Part shown: one piece after another, positions 14,135-16,098 of the stretch | How the letters are laid out: each line of letters starts with the position of its first letter | Position numbering within the stretch: position 1 is the first letter of the stretch | NCBI GenBank assembly: GCA_035656335.1 | Contig: DASRSS010000195.1 | Coordinates: forward strand, 1-16,098 | Direction of reading: 5' to 3' | Origin: DASRSS01 sp035656335 | GTDB taxonomy: Bacteria; Actinomycetota; Actinomycetes; Mycobacteriales; Jatrophihabitantaceae | DNA: 16,098 nt | The notes under the pieces: generated by a model | What the model was told of the DNA's origin: nothing | Databases searched by the model: none | What the model saw: the letters and a program-made list of their open reading frames with translations, nothing else | Position numbers and translations under genes: made by a program

Positions 14135-14413
14135 TTACTTGCGCCAGGAGTTCTTGCGGCGTCGGATGTCCCACAGCTGCATGATGAACAGCACGACCGC
14201 GAAGCCGGCCAGCCACGCGCCGCCCGAGAAGTTGTAGTGCGTCGACGTGATCATGAGCAGTAGGATCGCGATGACGACCCAGCCCGCGAACCGTCCCGCG
14301 CGGCCCCACTCACCGTGCCAGCCCCAGTCGGTCGGGTGCTCGTTCGGGTGGTCGGCCTTGTAGTCGTCGGGCAGGCTGAGATCGGGCTGCTCACTGTGCG
14401 CGTTCAAGGCCAC
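14135..14413 (-). CDS. DUF2631 small membrane protein
   Basis: A 92-residue actinobacterial protein of unknown function. The hydrophilic N-terminal third has the conserved HPTDWGWHGEWGR. Two transmembrane helices follow (about 42-58 and 65-82, the second WLAGFAVVLFIMQLWD), and the protein ends with the basic IRRRKNSWRK. The pattern WGWHGEWG ... RRRxSWR matches the DUF2631 family (mycobacterial Rv2876-like). The start is GTG 14413, with AGGAG 10 bases upstream. It converges with the desaturase and diverges from the MBL-Rieske gene. Confidence 0.85.
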   Translation of the reverse strand: MALNAHSEQPDLSLPDDYKADHPNEHPTDWGWHGEWGRAGRFAGWVVIAILLLMITSTHYNFSGGAWLAGFAVVLFIMQLWDIRRRKNSWRK

Positions 14414-14428
14414 GGCGGCGCGCTCCTG

Positions 14429-14456
14429 TCACGTGATCCGGTGCGAGGGACGTCCC
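14429..14456. promoter_or_regulatory. Two short palindromes in the divergent DUF2631/MBL-Rieske region
   Basis: TCACGTGA (14429-14436) and GGGACGTCCC (14447-14456) are perfect palindromes within a 66-base divergent intergenic region. They lie upstream of both genes and may be operator sites, though each is short enough to arise by chance in GC-rich DNA. Confidence 0.3.
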
Positions 14457-14467
14457 CATTCTGGCAT

Positions 14468-14473
14468 TACTGT
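14468..14473 (+). promoter_or_regulatory. Likely -10 box of a leaderless promoter for the MBL-Rieske gene
   Basis: TACTGT fits TANNNT and ends 6 bases before the ATG at 14480. The only purine run (GGGG) touches the start codon too closely to act as a Shine-Dalgarno, which supports initiation without a leader. Confidence 0.45.
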
Positions 14474-14479
14474 CGGGGC

Positions 14480-16098
14480 ATGCGAATCACCGGCCTCGGC
14501 CACGCGAGTGTCCTGATCGAGACCGCCCACGGCAGCATCCTCACCGACCCGTGGGTGAACCCGGCCTACTTCGGGTCGTGGTTCCCGTTCCCGGACAATT
14601 CGCAGCTCGACTGGGACCGCTTCGGGCAGGCCGACTACCTGTTCGTCAGCCATCTGCACCGCGACCACTTCGATCCCGAGCAGCTGCGCAAGCACGTGTC
14701 GAAGAAGACCACCGTGCTGCTGCCCGACTACCCGACGTCCGAGCTCGAGGACGCGCTGCGCGACGTGGGGTTCACCAACTTCGTCAAGCCCGACAACGGC
14801 GAACCCGTCGAGGTCGATGGACTGCAGATCATGATCCAGTCGCTGATCTCGCCGACCGATGGACCGATCGGCGACTCGTCGCTGTGGGTCTACGACGGGC
14901 AGCAGCGGGTGCTCAACCAGAACGACGCGCGTCCCGGCACGCTGGACGTGTTCACCGAGCTCGGCCCGATCGACGGGTACCTCGTGCAGTTCTCCGGCGC
15001 GATCTGGTTCCCGATGGTGTACGAGCTGCCGGCGCGCGCGAAGCAGGCGCTCGGCAGCTCCAAGCGCGAGCGGCAGTTCGACCGGACGCTGCGCTACATC
15101 GAGGAGTGCCGCGCGCGGTTCGTGTTCCCGACCGCCGGGCCGCCCTGCTTCCTGGACGAGGAGCTGTGGGGCTTCAACGACATCTTCGGGGACGAGTCGA
15201 ACATCTTCCCCGACCAGACGGTGTACCTGGACTGGCTGCGGGAACAGGGACACGACGAGGGGCGGCTGCTGCTGCCCGGCACCGTCGCCGCGCTCGAGGA
15301 GCCCGGCTGCCCGCTCACGCACCCGTACGAGCCGGAGAAGGTGTTCGCGAACAAGGAGTCGTACCTGCGCGAGATGCAGGAGCGGCGGATGCCCGAGGTC
15401 GAGGCTATGAAGGCCACGTGGGCGCATCCGGAGATCGACATCCTCGCCGCGGTCACCGAGTGGTTCACGCCGCTGCTGGCCGAGGCCGACCACATGGCGG
15501 CCGGCATCGACGGCGGCGTCCGGTTCACCGCCGAGGACGCCGACCGCGGGGACGTCGACTTCCTGCTCGATTTCGTCGCGCGCGAGGTCCGTCCGTACGC
15601 GGGGGAGAAGGTGCGCTACCGGTTCCGCACCCGCCGCGCGTACCTGGAGCAGCTGATCTTCGAGCACGAGATCGACTGGGTGAACTCGCTGTTCCTGTCA
15701 TGCCGGTTCTCCGCGCATCGCATCGGTCCGTACAACGAGTTCATCTACGTGTTCTTCAAGTGCCTTTCGGAGGAGCGGCTGAACTACGCCGAGGGCTGGT
15801 TCGCCGAGCAGAACGCCGCCGAGGCCGCCGAGACGATCACCATGCGCGACGAGCACGGCGCGGAGTGGGAGATGCAGCGCCGGTGCCCGCACCTGAAGGC
15901 CGACCTGACCCGGTTCGGGACGATTGCCGACGGCGTGATGACCTGCCAGATGCACGGCTGGCGGTGGCGGCTCGCGGACGGCAAGTGCCTGAGCTCCGTC
16001 GGCCACGACCTGCGCTGCGCCCCGGCCGGCCAGCCGGTGCCCGGTGAGCCGATCCCGCCGGTCGAGCACCACGACGCCCGCGGCCAGCACGAACTCGA
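14480..16098 (+). CDS. MBL-fold (UlaG-like) plus Rieske [2Fe-2S] protein, truncated at right edge
   Basis: 539 codons are visible without a stop, so the 3' end lies outside the window. The N-terminal metallo-beta-lactamase-fold domain begins MRITGLGHASVLIETAHGSI with LTDPW. The metal-binding HLHRDH (58-63) is followed by UlaG-like strands to about residue 270. A long linker or middle domain spans about 280-450. A Rieske cluster domain follows, with Cys469-Pro-His471 and Cys489-Gln-Met-His492 separated by 17 residues, the ligand set of a 2Fe-2S Rieske centre. The combination recalls CMP-N-acetylneuraminate hydroxylase (CMAH) and the actinobacterial Rv3818-type proteins, whose substrate is unknown. 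In CMAH the Rieske domain is N-terminal, so the order is reversed here. ATG 14480 is where homology starts and has a leaderless-type -10 box. Confidence 0.88.
   Translation, partial: MRITGLGHASVLIETAHGSILTDPWVNPAYFGSWFPFPDNSQLDWDRFGQADYLFVSHLHRDHFDPEQLRKHVSKKTTVLLPDYPTSELEDALRDVGFTNFVKPDNGEPVEVDGLQIMIQSLISPTDGPIGDSSLWVYDGQQRVLNQNDARPGTLDVFTELGPIDGYLVQFSGAIWFPMVYELPARAKQALGSSKRERQFDRTLRYIEECRARFVFPTAGPPCFLDEELWGFNDIFGDESNIFPDQTVYLDWLREQGHDEGRLLLPGTVAALEEPGCPLTHPYEPEKVFANKESYLREMQERRMPEVEAMKATWAHPEIDILAAVTEWFTPLLAEADHMAAGIDGGVRFTAEDADRGDVDFLLDFVAREVRPYAGEKVRYRFRTRRAYLEQLIFEHEIDWVNSLFLSCRFSAHRIGPYNEFIYVFFKCLSEERLNYAEGWFAEQNAAEAAETITMRDEHGAEWEMQRRCPHLKADLTRFGTIADGVMTCQMHGWRWRLADGKCLSSVGHDLRCAPAGQPVPGEPIPPVEHHDARGQHEL

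Noticed and set aside
14429..15667. 412-codon minus-strand open frame and a long plus-strand alternative frame over the MBL-Rieske gene
   Set aside because: Neither shows a domain; the frame from 14480 has intact MBL and Rieske motifs and stays open to the window edge.
1..16098. Mobile elements, CRISPR arrays, tRNA genes, toxin-antitoxin or phage-defence genes
   Set aside because: None was found on reading both strands: no transposase or nuclease motifs, no regular direct repeats, no cloverleaf with a CCA-type end, and uniform base composition throughout.

Overview
The window is a GC-rich (roughly 68-70% by eye), densely coded stretch of chromosome from a member of the Actinomycetota. The evidence is the G/C-ending codon use, frequent GTG starts, Lrp/AsnC regulators, a DUF2631 membrane protein, an SCO6745-family protein, a mycobacterial-type acyl-ACP desaturase and an Rv3818-like Rieske protein. 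I cannot name a genus. No tRNA, rRNA, CRISPR array, insertion sequence or phage gene is visible, and no gene-free stretch exceeds 300 bases.

Layout. 1-2197: a FAD-dependent amine oxidase cut by the left edge and alanine dehydrogenase (ald) on the minus strand, with an AldR-like Lrp/AsnC regulator divergent from ald. 2221-4115: an SCO6745-family protein whose likely start overlaps the stop of a lipoprotein L,D-transpeptidase, both on the minus strand. 4207-6181: a strong terminator, then (minus strand) a class III aminotransferase preceded by a second Lrp/AsnC regulator. 6182-6320: a divergent control region with a 30-bp interrupted palindrome. 6321-13073 (plus strand): potA-potD-potB-potC, a second FAD-dependent oxidoreductase and an agmatinase-family ureohydrolase, mostly joined by 4-base overlaps or very short gaps. 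13094-14095: a TetR-operator-like palindrome and an acyl-ACP desaturase, closed by a hairpin terminator. 14135-14413 (minus): a DUF2631 protein. 14480 to the right edge: a metallo-beta-lactamase-fold plus Rieske protein, truncated by the window.

How the genes work together (inference from families and gene order). The 4.2-13.1 kb block looks like an uptake and breakdown unit for polyamines or guanidino amines. PotABCD imports the substrate, the ureohydrolase would release urea from agmatine (or a related guanidino compound) to give putrescine, and the aminotransferase and flavin oxidases would carry putrescine or its gamma-glutamyl form towards GABA. The divergent Lrp-type protein is the obvious local regulator. 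If the aminotransferase uses pyruvate, alanine dehydrogenase would regenerate pyruvate from the alanine formed. The aldehyde dehydrogenase and any gamma-glutamylpolyamine synthetase are not in the window. The transpeptidase, desaturase and DUF2631 genes are envelope or lipid functions with no evident link to this unit.

The less ordinary signals are small and lie between genes: a 13-bp perfect hairpin with a 12-codon upstream frame in front of the left oxidase; a 21-codon frame bridging potD and potB with ATGA overlaps at both ends; four genes with an identical TANNNT-N6-start arrangement suggesting leaderless transcripts; and palindromic operators in front of the Lrp, pot and desaturase genes.
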